A stretch of DNA of 64,000 bases from Deltaproteobacteria bacterium (GTDB lineage: Bacteria > Myxococcota_A > UBA796 > UBA2385): positions 61,697 to 125,696 of the forward strand of contig JAEUKK010000144.1 of assembly GCA_016792625.1 (NCBI GenBank). Direction: 5' to 3'. How positions within the stretch are numbered: position 1 is the first letter of the stretch; the number at the start of each line of letters is the position of its first letter. The notes under the pieces were generated by a model, which had not been told where the DNA came from, searched no databases, and worked only from the letters and a program-made list of their open reading frames with translations. The position numbers and the translations under genes are program-made. Shown piece by piece: positions 40,675 to 48,657 of the stretch.

Positions 40675-41409
40675 ATGCGCACGCAGACCATCTTTGACGA
40701 CGGCGTCCGCCGCTGGGTCGTGTTCGGGCGTGACCCGAGCCGCGCCCAGCAGGTCATCGACACCAATCAGTACCTTGTGTTGCACGAGGGCAAAGGAATG
40801 TTGCTCGATCCGGGCGGGGTCGAGATCTTCCCACCCTACGTGGCCGCGCTGACCGCCGAGGTCGCGCTCAGCGACGTCGAGTCGATCTTCGCCAGCCACC
40901 AAGACCCCGACGTCATCTCGTCCTTGTCGCTCTGGCGGGCCGTACGCCCCGAGGTTCTCTGCTACGCGAGCTGGTGTTGGACCGGGTTCATCGCCCACTT
41001 TGGCGGAGGGCACGCGCCCATTCCCATCCCCGATGAGGGCGGCCCGCTGCCGCTCGGCTCGAGCCGCGACCTGCGGAGCATCCCGGCCCACTACTGCCAC
41101 AGCTCGGGCAACCTGCACGTGTGGGACCCCCGCGCCAAGATCTTGTTCTCGGGGGACATGGGGGCCGCCTTGGTGCCCAATGGCGCCCCGCTCTTCGTCG
41201 AGGACTTCGCCGAGCACATCAAGTACATGGAGGGCTTCCACAAGCGGTGGATGCCCTCGAACCGCGCCAAGAACGCCTGGGTCAAGCGGGTGCGGGCGCT
41301 CAACCCGGAGCTGATCGCGCCGCAGCACGGCTCGATCTTCCGGGGCGCCGACGTGGGCCGCTTCCTCGACTGGATGGAGGGCCTGCAGGTCGGCAGCGCG
41401 GTGCCCTAA
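40675..41409 (+). CDS. Oxygen-binding di-iron (ODP-like) metallo-beta-lactamase-fold protein
   Basis: A 244-residue MBL-fold protein of the flavodi-iron/ODP type. Metal-ligand motifs in order are ASHQDPDVISS (HxDxD), PAHYCHSSGNLHVWD (His), LFSGDMGAAL (Asp) and APQHGSIFRG (His). The NQYLVLHEGKGMLLDPGG start is typical of flavodi-iron-related proteins. There is no flavodoxin domain, so it is probably a sensor or O2-binding protein rather than a reductase. ATG 40675 (GGAG 6 bp upstream) is preferred to ATG 40663. Next to a chemoreceptor-like gene; convergent with the SDR, 6 bp away. Confidence 0.85.
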   Translation: MRTQTIFDDGVRRWVVFGRDPSRAQQVIDTNQYLVLHEGKGMLLDPGGVEIFPPYVAALTAEVALSDVESIFASHQDPDVISSLSLWRAVRPEVLCYASWCWTGFIAHFGGGHAPIPIPDEGGPLPLGSSRDLRSIPAHYCHSSGNLHVWDPRAKILFSGDMGAALVPNGAPLFVEDFAEHIKYMEGFHKRWMPSNRAKNAWVKRVRALNPELIAPQHGSIFRGADVGRFLDWMEGLQVGSAVP

Positions 41410-41415
41410 GGTCGC

Positions 41416-42243
41416 TCAGGCCCCGGGTGGCCGGCGGGCGTCGGCCAGCTTGCGCATATAGGGCCCGGCGAGGCGCCCGGTCAGCCAGGTCGCAAAGCCG
41501 GGCAGGCTGCGACCAAAACCCACCAGAGGCCGCAGCGGCGCGTCATTCACGATGAGCTCGGCGGGGTTGTCGCGCAGGGCCCGCAGCACCGCGTCGGCGG
41601 TGGCCTCGGCGGTGGTGCTGCCGAGCAGGGCGGGCGCGCGGCCGACGAGGCGCTTGGCCTCTTCGTGCATGCCGGCGCCGTGCACAAAGGCGGGGCAGAC
41701 CGCCGTCACGCCGACCCGGGTCTCGGCCAGCTCCATGCGCAGCGAGAGGCTGGCCATGATGAGCCCGGCCTTGGTCGCGCTGTAGGTGGCGCCGTAGGGC
41801 GTGCCGAGCAGGCCGGCCACGCTGGCGAGGTTGACGATCTGCGCCTCATCCCGGGCGAGCAGGGCGGGCAGCGCGCGCCGGCAGAGCTGCAGCGGCGCGG
41901 TGAGGTTCACCGCGACCGTGTCGGCGATGGTCTCGGGTGCGGTGTCGGTGAGGTGGCCGAAGTCCTCGACGCCAGCGTTGTTGATCAGCGCCGAGAGCCC
42001 GCCCAGCCCCTCGGCCGCGGTCAGCGCCGCCTCTTGCGCACCCGCGTCGCAGACATCGCCTGGCACGGCGATCACGGTGGCGCCTGCGGCTCGCAGGCGG
42101 GCCACCTCAGCCTCGAGCCGCGCGCGGTCGCGGGCGAGCAGCACCAGCTTGAGGCCCGCCCGGGCCAGCCGGTCAGAGATGAGGGGGCCGATGCCGCGGC
42201 TCGCGCCGGTCAGCAGGGCCACGCGGCCGTCGAGGTTGTGCAT
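41416..42243 (-). CDS. Short-chain dehydrogenase/reductase (SDR)
   Basis: A 275-residue classical SDR. The cofactor loop is LLTGASRGIG, followed by ARDRARLEAE (basic residue favouring NADP(H)), GDVCDA, NNAG, and the catalytic Ser plus YxxxK (VNLASVAGLLG, ATYSATKAG). The post-catalytic VTAVCPAFV and a C-terminal LTGRLAGPYMRK tail suggest a lipid-type substrate, as in DHRS7-like SDRs, but this is a guess. ATG 42243 is chosen; the 42306 extension is low complexity. Divergent from the sigma-54-type operon. Confidence 0.92.
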   Translation of the reverse strand: MHNLDGRVALLTGASRGIGPLISDRLARAGLKLVLLARDRARLEAEVARLRAAGATVIAVPGDVCDAGAQEAALTAAEGLGGLSALINNAGVEDFGHLTDTAPETIADTVAVNLTAPLQLCRRALPALLARDEAQIVNLASVAGLLGTPYGATYSATKAGLIMASLSLRMELAETRVGVTAVCPAFVHGAGMHEEAKRLVGRAPALLGSTTAEATADAVLRALRDNPAELIVNDAPLRPLVGFGRSLPGFATWLTGRLAGPYMRKLADARRPPGA

Positions 42244-42430
42244 GGGGAGCTCCAGCGCGCGCATATCGAGGCGCGCCCCGCCCAGCCGGCCCCGACCGGG
42301 GCCCATCGCCCCGGGTTCGATGGAGGAGGAGCTCCGCTACTCCGCACAGATTGGGCGCGTGCGCTGCGCAGATGCGTAGCGGGGGAGGGCTTGGCGGCGC
42401 CGAAGCGCGCCTCTGGGCAGCAAACCAGCC

Positions 42431-42446
42431 TGGCACAGGAGTTGCC
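42431..42446 (+). promoter_or_regulatory. Sigma-54 (RpoN)-type promoter
   Basis: TGGCACAGGAGTTGCC matches the consensus TGGCACG-N4-TTGCW, with GG (42432-42433) and GC (42444-42445) separated by exactly 10 bp. Transcription would start near 42457, about 50 bp before ATG 42507. A dyad CCGCTAC (42334-42340)/GTAGCGG (42375-42381) upstream could be an activator site. Confidence 0.6.
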
Positions 42447-42506
42447 TGCGCCGCCGGCAGGCCGGGCCGGCGCGCACTGGGCGCGCCCCCGACCGCGGAG
42501 GTGCAC

Positions 42507-43103
42507 ATGCAGACGATCCGGACCACGGCCATGACCGACGAGGCCCCCGCAGCGGGCCTCCAACGCGCGCTCTGGGCAGCTGCGCAGGCGCCCGAGCGCC
42601 TCGTCGACCCCGAGGTCGAGCCCAGCCCGGCCCGGGTGGCGGCCGGCCTCGCGCTGGGCGCGCTGGGCGCGGCCCTCTGGGCGGGCGCGCCGGCGATGGG
42701 GCCGGGCGCGGGGCCGGTCGGCCTGCGCTTCGGCTGGCTGGCCCTGCCGCCGCTGCTCTTCGCGCTGAGCTTCCCGCCGCTCGTGCTCGCCGCCAACTTG
42801 AGCGGGCGGCCGCCGGGCCTGCGGGGCCTCGCCGCCCTGGCTCTCGCCGCCCCGGCCGCGGCCGGCGCGAGCTGCCTCGCGCTGAGCCCGCTGCTCGGCC
42901 TCTACGCGCTCACCAGCACGGTGTCGGCCTCGGTCTCGGTGGTGCACGGCCTAATTGGCGCGCTGGCGGTGGTCTTCGGCGTGGTCGGCGCCACCCGCAC
43001 CGCCGAGGCGGTCGGCGCGCCCGCGCCCCCGGCCTGGGTCGTGCGCCTGCACGCGGTCTTCACCCTCTGGACGGCGGCGGTCCTCGCCGCGGCCCTCCGC
43101 TGA
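42507..43103 (+). CDS. Multi-pass membrane protein, unknown (paralogue of next gene)
   Basis: A 198-residue protein with a ~40-residue cytoplasmic N-terminus and about five membrane helices (VAAGLALGALGAALWAGA, LALPPLLFALSFPPLVLAA, LAALALAAPAAAGASCLALS, VVHGLIGALAVVFGVVGAT, VFTLWTAAVLAAAL). The LALPPLLFALSFPPLVLAANLSG segment resembles LPLLLLGAAAISAPVLTLSTRVFG in the following gene, so the two are probably paralogous. The function is unknown. First gene behind a sigma-54-type promoter. Confidence 0.75.
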   Translation: MQTIRTTAMTDEAPAAGLQRALWAAAQAPERLVDPEVEPSPARVAAGLALGALGAALWAGAPAMGPGAGPVGLRFGWLALPPLLFALSFPPLVLAANLSGRPPGLRGLAALALAAPAAAGASCLALSPLLGLYALTSTVSASVSVVHGLIGALAVVFGVVGATRTAEAVGAPAPPAWVVRLHAVFTLWTAAVLAAALR

Positions 43104-43150
43104 GCGCCCCCTCTCGCACCGCCCGCCGCCGCGGGCCCCTTGGAGCTCCG

Positions 43151-44143
43151 ATGACCGCCCTGCCCTCCCACCGCGCCGCGGTGATCCGCGCCGCCCCAGT
43201 CCGCCCCGCGCCCCGCCGGCCCTCCCCTGGGATCAGCCCCTGCGAGGACATCCTCGGCGTCCTCGCTCCCGCCGTTCCGCCGGCTGCGCCGCGGTCCGCG
43301 CCGGATGCTGCGCCGCTGCTGGCGCCCGCCGAAGCGCCCGCCGCGCTGGCCGACCCGCCCGCGCCCACCTCCACCTCCGCTGCTGCGCTGCTGTCCGCGC
43401 CGCCCGCGCCCCCGGTGGTGACGGTCCCCCCGCCGGCCGACTGGTCCGCCCTGGGCCCCGCGGGCCTCGCCGGCTGGATGCTCCGCGACCGCGCCGCGCT
43501 CACCGCCGCGATCCGCGCCGGGGCCCACAGCCCGCGCCTCCGCCGCGATCTGGCCGTGGTCACCGCCTGCGGCGCCGGGCTCTACGGGGCGGCGGTGGGC
43601 GTCGCCGGCGGCCCCCTCCAGATGTGCGCCGGCGCGGTGAAGCTCCCCCTGCTCCTGCTCGGCGCGGCGGCGATCAGCGCGCCAGTGCTCACCCTGTCCA
43701 CCCGGGTCTTCGGCGCGGCGATCCGCGCGCCCAGCCTGCTGACCCTCACCCTGCAGGCGCTGGGCACCGCCTCGTTGGTCATGGCCGGCCTCGCTCCGGC
43801 GCTCGCGGTCTGGTGGCTCTCGATCACCGGCGCCGAACCGGGCCTCGATCCGGCGCTGGCGGCCGATGCCGCTTGGTGGGGCTACCGGCGGGTGGTGCTC
43901 GGCGGGCTCGTGGTGGCCGCGGCGGGCGGGGCCCTGGGCGCGGCCCGCCTCTCCTCGGCCGTGCCGATGCGGGCGGCGGTGCCCTGGGCGGGCGCTTTTG
44001 CGGCGGCGGCCCTGCAGCTGGCCTGGCTGCTGCGGCCGATCGTCAGCCGACCGGGTGAGGGCGCGGTGCTCCGCCCGCTCGAGGGCGACGGCGTGGACGC
44101 GGTCCTCCGCGTGATCGAGGCGGTGCTGCGGGGGGCCTCGTGA
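43151..44143 (+). CDS. Multi-pass membrane protein with Pro-rich N-terminus, unknown
   Basis: A 330-residue protein. Residues 1-105 are Pro/Ala-rich and disordered; about residues 135-300 hold five or six membrane helices (VVTACGAGLYGAAVGVAG, VKLPLLLLGAAAISAPVLTL, LLTLTLQALGTASLVMAGLAP, VVLGGLVVAAAGGALGAA, VPWAGAFAAAALQLAWLL). The C-terminal ~30 residues are cytoplasmic (EGAVLRPLEGDGVDAVLRV). It lies 47 bp after its shorter paralogue and overlaps the next gene by four bases (GTGA). No family recognised. Confidence 0.75.
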   Translation: MTALPSHRAAVIRAAPVRPAPRRPSPGISPCEDILGVLAPAVPPAAPRSAPDAAPLLAPAEAPAALADPPAPTSTSAAALLSAPPAPPVVTVPPPADWSALGPAGLAGWMLRDRAALTAAIRAGAHSPRLRRDLAVVTACGAGLYGAAVGVAGGPLQMCAGAVKLPLLLLGAAAISAPVLTLSTRVFGAAIRAPSLLTLTLQALGTASLVMAGLAPALAVWWLSITGAEPGLDPALAADAAWWGYRRVVLGGLVVAAAGGALGAARLSSAVPMRAAVPWAGAFAAAALQLAWLLRPIVSRPGEGAVLRPLEGDGVDAVLRVIEAVLRGAS

Positions 44144-44655
44144 AGGCGGCGCTGGCGGTGGGGCTGTGGGTGGCGGTCGGCTTGGGCCTCGCGCTGCGCG
44201 GGCGGGTCACGCCGGTCGACTGGCCGCAAGTGGCCTTGATGACGCTGTTCTGGCCCTTGTTCTTGGGCGCTGAGCGGCCGGCGGCCCCGCCGACCCGGGG
44301 CGCGGTGGACCGCTTGGTCGACGCCCTGCCTGAAGAGGCCCGGCCCGAGGTGGACGCCCTGCGCGGCGCGCTCGAGGCCCTGCGCTTGCGGGCCCAGCGC
44401 CTCGACGCGGCCGCCGCCGAGCTGCCCGCCGACGCCCCGCCGGCCGCCCGGGCCCTGCTGCTGCGGGCGCGGGACCGGGCGCGCGCGGCGCTGGCTGAGG
44501 CCGAGGGGGAGATTGAGCTGGCCGCGGCCCGCTTGCTCGTGCTGCGGGCCGAGGGTGGCGCGGTGGGCGGGGCGGCCTTGCTGTCGGGGCTGCTCAGCCG
44601 GGTCCGCGCGATGGAGGAGGTGGAGGCCGTCCAGGGCCCGCCCTTGTCGCGCTGA
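44140..44655 (+). CDS. Membrane-anchored coiled-coil protein, unknown
   Basis: A 171-residue protein: two N-terminal hydrophobic stretches (KAALAVGLWVAVGLGLAL; VALMTLFWPLFLG), then a long Ala/Arg/Leu/Glu-rich helix (ALRGALEALRLRAQRLDAAA, RARDRARAALAEAEGEIEL) predicted as coiled coil. GTG 44140 overlaps the upstream stop, so it belongs to the sigma-54-type operon. The trio may form a membrane complex with this protein as its cytoplasmic scaffold. No homologue recognised. Confidence 0.75.
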   Translation: MKAALAVGLWVAVGLGLALRGRVTPVDWPQVALMTLFWPLFLGAERPAAPPTRGAVDRLVDALPEEARPEVDALRGALEALRLRAQRLDAAAAELPADAPPAARALLLRARDRARAALAEAEGEIELAAARLLVLRAEGGAVGGAALLSGLLSRVRAMEEVEAVQGPPLSR

Positions 44656-44732
44656 GCGGGCCCCGGTGGCGCGGCGGAGACGCGGGCCTTGTGCGCGGCG
44701 GCCGGCCCGGCCATGGGGCGGGCGGAGGGTCC

Positions 44733-46937
44733 ATGCTCCCTGTGCGCGCGCTGGTCGTTGTCCTCATCGGTGTGGGCCAGCTCCTGTCCGGCTGCAGCGG
44801 CGGGGCGGCCGGGGCGGGCAGCGGCCCGAAGGCGGAAGCCGACGCGGGGAGCGACGGCGAAAATGGCGGCGGGGACGGCGCCTCCACCGATGGGGGAGAA
44901 GCGGCCGACGGCGGAGCGGGCGCGGGTGGCGCCGACGGCGGTCCGGGCGACAGCGGCGCGGTGGACGGCGCAGACGGGGCCGCGGACGGCGCCGCGGACG
45001 GCGTTTCTGACGGCGCAGATGGCGCGACCGACGGCACAGACGGGGCCACGGACGGCACGGATGGCGCCGGCGATGGCGGCGCGCCCTGGGCCTTGCCGGC
45101 GCGGGCCGACACCGACCACCCCCCGGCGGGCGCGGGCTGGGCCTGGGGCGGCGGCCCGGGCTACCCCGACCTCGTGGATCCGGGCTGGCCGGTGGTCAGC
45201 CGGGTCGACAGCGCCGCCGGGCTGCGCGCCGCGCTCTCCGCCGCCGTGGCCGGAGACATCATCTGGGTCGAAGATGACGCGGCCATCGACCTGACCGGCG
45301 AGACCCTCTGCCTGCCGGGGGGCGTGTGGCTGGCGGGCGGCCGGGGCCAGGGCGGGCCGGGCGGCCTGCTCTTCACGACCGCTGGCGGCGGCGGCAGCGC
45401 GCCCATGCTCGAGGCCTGCGGCGACGGCGTGCGGGTCACCGGCCTGCGCCTGCGCGGCCCCGACCCCGAGACCTGCCCGCCTGAGTGGCCCGACCGCTGC
45501 CCCAACGACCTGCGCGGCGACCCCAACTGCGCCTACTGCACCGACACGGCCTACGGGATCGCGGCCCGGGGCCACGATGGCCTCGAGGTCGACAACAACG
45601 AGCTCAGCGGCTGGACCTACGCTGCGGTCGGCGTCTATGACGCGGTGGACGTCGATGTCCACCACAACCACATCCACCACGGCTGGCGTGAGGGCCTGGG
45701 CTACGGCGTGGTCATCTACGGCGCCGCGCCGGCCCGGGCCTTGATCCGGTGGAACCGCTTCGACGCCATGCGCCACGTCGTGGCGGGCCAAGGCTACGGG
45801 GCCGAGGACTACGAGGCGCGCGACAATGTCGTGGGCCCGCGGGCGATCAGCCACGTCTTCGACATGCACGGGGTCAACGAGGCGACGGGCAGCGGCTCAG
45901 CCGACGCGGGTGGCACGGTGCTCGTGCACCGAAACACCGTCCTGGTCGATGATCAGTACAGCTTCGTCTTGCGGGGCCGGCCGACCACCGGGGCTTGGCT
46001 CTACGCCAACTGCCTCGCCCCGGCCGCAGGTGACGCCGCGCTGCAGCGCTACTTTTCGGGCAACTTTTCGGTGGATCGAGACCCCTCCGGTGCGTCTGCG
46101 CCCAACCAATATGGGCGCACCGCTGGGGACTGCGGCACGATCCGCTGGTGTGCCGTGCAGGGGGGCACCGGTCCGCTGACGATGGGCTCGGCCTCGGGCA
46201 CCGATGTCTCGGCGCTGAAGGTCGGCGATCTCGACGGGGACGGCGCCGATGACGTGCTCGGCAGCGACGGCAGCCGCTGGCGCTGGGCGAACCCGCTGGG
46301 CGGCAGCTGGGCCGACCTCGCCCGCACCAGCCTCGGGCCGAGCGCGCTGGCCCTCGCCGATCTGGATGGGGATGGCGTCGACGACGTGATCACCACCACG
46401 GGCGCCGAGTGGCGCTGGTCGCGGGGCGGCCTGACCAGCTTCGCCACGCTGCGCAGCTCGACGGTCGCGCTCGCAGACCTGCGCTTTGGCGACTTTGACG
46501 GCGACGGCGCCGACGACATCTTCACCACCGAGGGCGGCCGCTGGCGCTACTACCCCGCGGGCGCCGGGGCGGCGGTCCTGCTGGCCAGCTCGGGGGCCAG
46601 CATCGCCGACCTCGCCGTGGCAGACCTCGACGGCGACGGCCGGGCCGACGTGTTCACCGCCGATGGCAGCCGCTGGCGTTGGTCGGCGGGCGGGGCGGCC
46701 AGCTGGGCCGACCTCGCGGTGTCCTCGGCGCGCCTCTCCTCGCTCGCCCTGGCCGATGTGGATGGGGACGGGCGGGCCGACGTGCTGTCGAGCTCCGGCT
46801 CGACCCTGCGGTGGAGCAGCGGCGGGCGCACGAGCTGGGCCACCCTCCGCCACCAGGCCGAGGGGCTCGATGCCCTGCTGCTCGGTGACTTCGACGGCGA
46901 CGGCGCCGACGACCTGCTGCTCTCGGGCTGCCTCTAA
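44733..46937 (+). CDS. Lipoprotein with pectate-lyase-like beta-helix and FG-GAP repeats
   Basis: A 734-residue surface lipoprotein: lipobox QLLSGC (Cys21), Asp-Gly/Ala-rich tether (about 25-113), a right-handed parallel beta-helix (about 127-435) with stacked NNELSGWTYAAVGVYD, VDVHHNHIHHGWREGLGYG and LIRWNRFDAM coils, and C-terminal FG-GAP repeats (DLDGDGADDVLGSDGSRWRW, DFDGDGADDIFTTEGGRWRY, DVDGDGRADVLSS). The helix resembles polysaccharide lyase 1 domains but catalytic residues are not confirmed. It may bind or cleave a surface or prey polysaccharide. ATG 44733 is preceded by GGCGGAGGG. Confidence 0.88.
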   Translation: MLPVRALVVVLIGVGQLLSGCSGGAAGAGSGPKAEADAGSDGENGGGDGASTDGGEAADGGAGAGGADGGPGDSGAVDGADGAADGAADGVSDGADGATDGTDGATDGTDGAGDGGAPWALPARADTDHPPAGAGWAWGGGPGYPDLVDPGWPVVSRVDSAAGLRAALSAAVAGDIIWVEDDAAIDLTGETLCLPGGVWLAGGRGQGGPGGLLFTTAGGGGSAPMLEACGDGVRVTGLRLRGPDPETCPPEWPDRCPNDLRGDPNCAYCTDTAYGIAARGHDGLEVDNNELSGWTYAAVGVYDAVDVDVHHNHIHHGWREGLGYGVVIYGAAPARALIRWNRFDAMRHVVAGQGYGAEDYEARDNVVGPRAISHVFDMHGVNEATGSGSADAGGTVLVHRNTVLVDDQYSFVLRGRPTTGAWLYANCLAPAAGDAALQRYFSGNFSVDRDPSGASAPNQYGRTAGDCGTIRWCAVQGGTGPLTMGSASGTDVSALKVGDLDGDGADDVLGSDGSRWRWANPLGGSWADLARTSLGPSALALADLDGDGVDDVITTTGAEWRWSRGGLTSFATLRSSTVALADLRFGDFDGDGADDIFTTEGGRWRYYPAGAGAAVLLASSGASIADLAVADLDGDGRADVFTADGSRWRWSAGGAASWADLAVSSARLSSLALADVDGDGRADVLSSSGSTLRWSSGGRTSWATLRHQAEGLDALLLGDFDGDGADDLLLSGCL

Positions 46938-47269
46938 GCCCCCGCGGCCGCCCCGCGCCCGCAGCGGGCCCGCGCCTCGGCGCCCGGCCTTGGTCAATCC
47001 CATGTCAAGGGGCGCTCCGGTCCTGCGGTCGGCGGCATGGACATCCGTAGGCCGGGGAGCGCGGGCGGGCCTGCGTCAGTGGCTGGGCCTCGCGGGGCGC
47101 CGGCCTGGCGGTGCGGTGTTTTGGTGTTGACGGTGGGGGAGATGTCTTGAGAATGTGAAGGAGCGGAGAGAACGAGAGGGGAACGGAACCGCCGCCGGCG
47201 GTCTGCGGTCGAAGCGGAGGGTCGGCGCTGCCCTCGGGGGCGCCGGCGCTCGGCCCCTCAGGAGGATCC
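46938..47269. other. Intergenic region
   Basis: No gene is supported in these 332 bp. TTGACG (47127-47132) and AGAATG (47150-47155), 17 bp apart, could be a weak vegetative promoter giving a ~105-base leader for the GltJ/AgmX-like gene. The locally AT-richer, purine-rich stretch 47120-47195 stands out from its surroundings. Confidence 0.35.
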
Positions 47270-48646
47270 ATGGACCCGCACCTCACGCCCGCTCCGCAGC
47301 CCCCCGCGCGCCCGCTCCGCCCCGCTGCGCCGCGCCAAGTCCGGCTGGGCGTCGTCCGCGGCGGCGCGCTGATCCACGAAGAGCTGCTGCGCCCCGGCGC
47401 CACCCTGCACGTCGGCCCGGCGCTCGACGCCGAGGTGCTGGTCGAGCTCGATGGCCTCCCGCCGCGCTTCCCCCTGGTCGTGCCCCGCGGCGGTGGCCAC
47501 GTGCTGCGCCTCTGCGCCCCGATGGGCGGCGCGGTGCGGCTGGCCGACGGCCTGCACAGCGTCGCCTCTCTGCGCGCCTTGGCCCCGGCGGGCGCGGTGC
47601 TCGAGCTGCCTCTGCCCGACGAGGTGCGCGCGAAGATCGTGCTCGGCGAGGTCACGGTGCTCTTCCAGCTCGTGGCGCCCCCGGCCGTTGAGCGGGGCGG
47701 CGGCCTCGGCGGGCGCTACCGGCCCCGCCTCTTTGACCCGCGCGACGGCCTTTTCCACGCGAGCTTGTCGAGCGCCTCGGCGGTGGGCGCGGCGCTGGGG
47801 CTGCTGGCCTTGCTCGTCGAGCCGGCGGTGATCGCCGAGCCGCCGCCCCTGCCCGAGCGCGTGGTGCAGATCGCGTTTACGCCGCCCCCGCCGGTCGAAG
47901 AGCCTCTGCCGCTGCCCCTGCCCGAAGAGGCGGCGGCGCCCGAGGCCCCCACCGTCGCGAAGGTCCGCCCCTCTCGGAAGCCCTCTGCGCCCGGCCCCTC
48001 GCCCGACGACGGCGCGGGGGGCGCGCCGGCCGCGCGCGGGGGCCCGCACGCTGGTCGCGCCGCGGAGCTGGCCGACCACGCCCAGATCCTCGGGTTGCTG
48101 CGGCACACCAACCCCGGGCTCGGCGGCGGAGATGACGCGCTGGACGTCATCGCCGCTGAGCTCGGGCGCGGCGCGGTCGCGGGCGCCACCCGTGGGGCCG
48201 GCGCCGACGTGGGCCTGCGTGTCGGCGGGGGCGGCCGCATCGACGCCAGCGTCGGGCCCCTCGACGGCCCCGGGCGCGGCGGGGGCGAGGTCGCCGTCGA
48301 GCGGGCGGCGGCGGTCCAGGCCCCCCGGCCCTCTCGGGTGGTCGCCGAGCCCATCGACGCTGCGCCGCAGCACGCCGACGCGCTGAGCCGGGCCCTGCGG
48401 GGCTACGGCGCCCAGGTCAAGGCCTGCTACGATCAGGCGCTGAAGGCCGATCCGGGCTTGGCCGGGCGGCTGGAGCTCGAGCTGAGCATCGCCGGCGGCA
48501 AGGTCCAGGCGGCGCGGGTCGAGGGTGAGCTGGGCCAGCGCAGCCCCGCGCTCGCCAGCTGTGTGTCGAGCCGGGCCCGCCGCTGGGCTTTTGACCCGGC
48601 CGTCGAAGACACCGTGCTGGTGCCCTATAGCTTCACCGCCGGCTAA
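47270..48646 (+). CDS. GltJ/AgmX-type protein with AgmX/PglI C-terminal (myxo_SS_tail) domain
   Basis: A 458-residue inner-membrane protein. Residues about 20-150 form a cytoplasmic FHA-like domain (VRLGVVRGGALIHEELLRPG, VLVELDGLPPRFPLVVPRG), then a single membrane helix (about 168-188), a Pro-rich periplasmic segment starting VVQIAFTPPPPVEEP like TonB/GltJ, and a C-terminal AgmX/PglI tail (YGAQVKACYDQALKADPGLA, LASCVSSRARRWAFDPA). In Myxococcus related proteins serve gliding motility or envelope energy transduction. AGGAGG 47259-47264 precedes ATG 47270 by 5 bp. Convergent with the BVMO gene, 11 bp away. Confidence 0.85.
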   Translation: MDPHLTPAPQPPARPLRPAAPRQVRLGVVRGGALIHEELLRPGATLHVGPALDAEVLVELDGLPPRFPLVVPRGGGHVLRLCAPMGGAVRLADGLHSVASLRALAPAGAVLELPLPDEVRAKIVLGEVTVLFQLVAPPAVERGGGLGGRYRPRLFDPRDGLFHASLSSASAVGAALGLLALLVEPAVIAEPPPLPERVVQIAFTPPPPVEEPLPLPLPEEAAAPEAPTVAKVRPSRKPSAPGPSPDDGAGGAPAARGGPHAGRAAELADHAQILGLLRHTNPGLGGGDDALDVIAAELGRGAVAGATRGAGADVGLRVGGGGRIDASVGPLDGPGRGGGEVAVERAAAVQAPRPSRVVAEPIDAAPQHADALSRALRGYGAQVKACYDQALKADPGLAGRLELELSIAGGKVQAARVEGELGQRSPALASCVSSRARRWAFDPAVEDTVLVPYSFTAG

Positions 48647-48657
48647 GCACCGCGGCC

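Noticed and set aside
39157..41328. 723-residue minus-strand open frame
   Set aside because: Crosses three plus-strand genes with clear domains; GC-driven open frame.
47155..47691. 178-residue plus-strand frame
   Set aside because: Arg/Ala/Pro-rich and overlaps the GltJ/AgmX-like gene in another frame.
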